Source: Bacteroidota bacterium (GTDB lineage: Bacteria; Bacteroidota; Bacteroidia; Chitinophagales; Chitinophagaceae). Taken from it: a DNA stretch of 34,098 bases. This document shows positions 34,005 to 34,098 of the stretch, piece by piece. Under the pieces are notes generated by a model. The model searched no databases. It was given only the letters and a program-made list of their open reading frames with translations, and was not told the origin of the DNA. Within the stretch, counting starts at the first letter, position 1; every line of letters starts with the position of its first letter. The position numbers and the translations under genes were made by a program. The stretch covers positions 1-34,098 of the forward strand of contig JAFDYG010000280.1 in NCBI GenBank assembly GCA_018267545.1, given 5' to 3'.

Positions 34005-34098
34005 TTAATCACCAAGGCCCCAAGTGTATTCCGTTAAAGGATCACCATTCTCCTTATGAATGGTTCTGGCATCGGTGAGATAAGTAGAATCTTTATAA
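34005..34098 (-). CDS. C-terminal end of an upstream minus-strand gene (partial, unrecognised)
   Basis: From the right edge one minus-strand frame stays open for 30 codons and stops at TAA (34005-34007). It reads like protein (TYLTDARTIHKENGDPLTEY, then TWGLGD). The fragment is too short to place in a family. The 85 bp between its stop and the peptidase start contain no clear hairpin. A chance open frame of this length is possible, so the call is modest. Confidence 0.4.
   Translation of the reverse strand, partial: YKDSTYLTDARTIHKENGDPLTEYTWGLGD

Noticed and set aside
1-34098. tRNA, rRNA, CRISPR array, insertion sequence or prophage
   Set aside because: No cloverleaf, regularly spaced direct repeats, transposase, integrase or phage structural gene was recognised on either strand.

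Overview
The window looks like chromosome of a Bacteroidota bacterium, most likely family Chitinophagaceae (inference from content; no marker gene is present). Supporting signs are a C-terminal type IX secretion (T9SS) sorting domain, several TAnnTTTG-type -7 promoter elements, start codons without Shine-Dalgarno sequences, many signal peptides ending in A-Q, and a dense set of secreted hydrolases. GC content is above one half. Coding density is very high: the largest gap between genes is about 165 bp (3225-3389), so no stretch over 300 bases lacks a gene. No tRNA, rRNA, CRISPR array, insertion sequence, prophage or SusC/SusD pair was seen.

Region 1 (1-9606) holds secreted and envelope proteins. 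In order they are a large multidomain secreted nuclease cut by the left edge; a class C beta-lactamase-fold serine hydrolase preceded by five tandem repeats, which resembles the fungal polyglycine hydrolase architecture; an S9D-type glutamyl endopeptidase; a proline-rich DUF6515-like surface protein; and a small unrecognised membrane protein. Region 2 (9751-13412, minus strand) alternates oxidoreductases and AraC regulators: a dihydroflavonol-reductase-like reductase, an AraC regulator, an SDR, and a second AraC regulator that overlaps the SDR stop codon.

Region 3 (13537-19097, plus strand) is a tight three-gene operon: a VIT/VWA/DUF2135 secreted protein, a polytopic GT-C-like membrane protein and an ankyrin-repeat protein. 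Region 4 is a myo-inositol oxygenase (19194-20087) with every metal ligand of the animal enzyme, followed by a convergent unrecognised secreted protein.

Region 5 (21794-31447) is a glycan-degradation block. It contains a GH2 beta-galactosidase-like enzyme; a convergent serpin whose 3' end overprints that GH2; and an operon of a second GH2, a polysaccharide lyase fused to a GH88 unsaturated uronyl hydrolase, and a GH29 alpha-L-fucosidase. Together these predict removal of galactosyl-type, uronic acid and fucosyl units from an acidic heteropolysaccharide. Myo-inositol oxygenase also yields D-glucuronate, so uronate metabolism may be a common theme (inference). Region 6 (31430-34098, minus strand) is a subtilase-like T9SS cargo peptidase with Glu where His is expected, convergent with and overlapping the fucosidase. 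Its probable terminator lies inside the fucosidase coding sequence. The tail of one more minus-strand gene sits at the right edge.

The most unusual signals are the polyglycine-hydrolase-like enzyme, the lyase-GH88 fusion, the serpin with a non-canonical hinge and an overprinted basic tail, the Glu-for-His subtilase, palindromes placed in coding sequence, and the VIT/GT-C/ankyrin operon.
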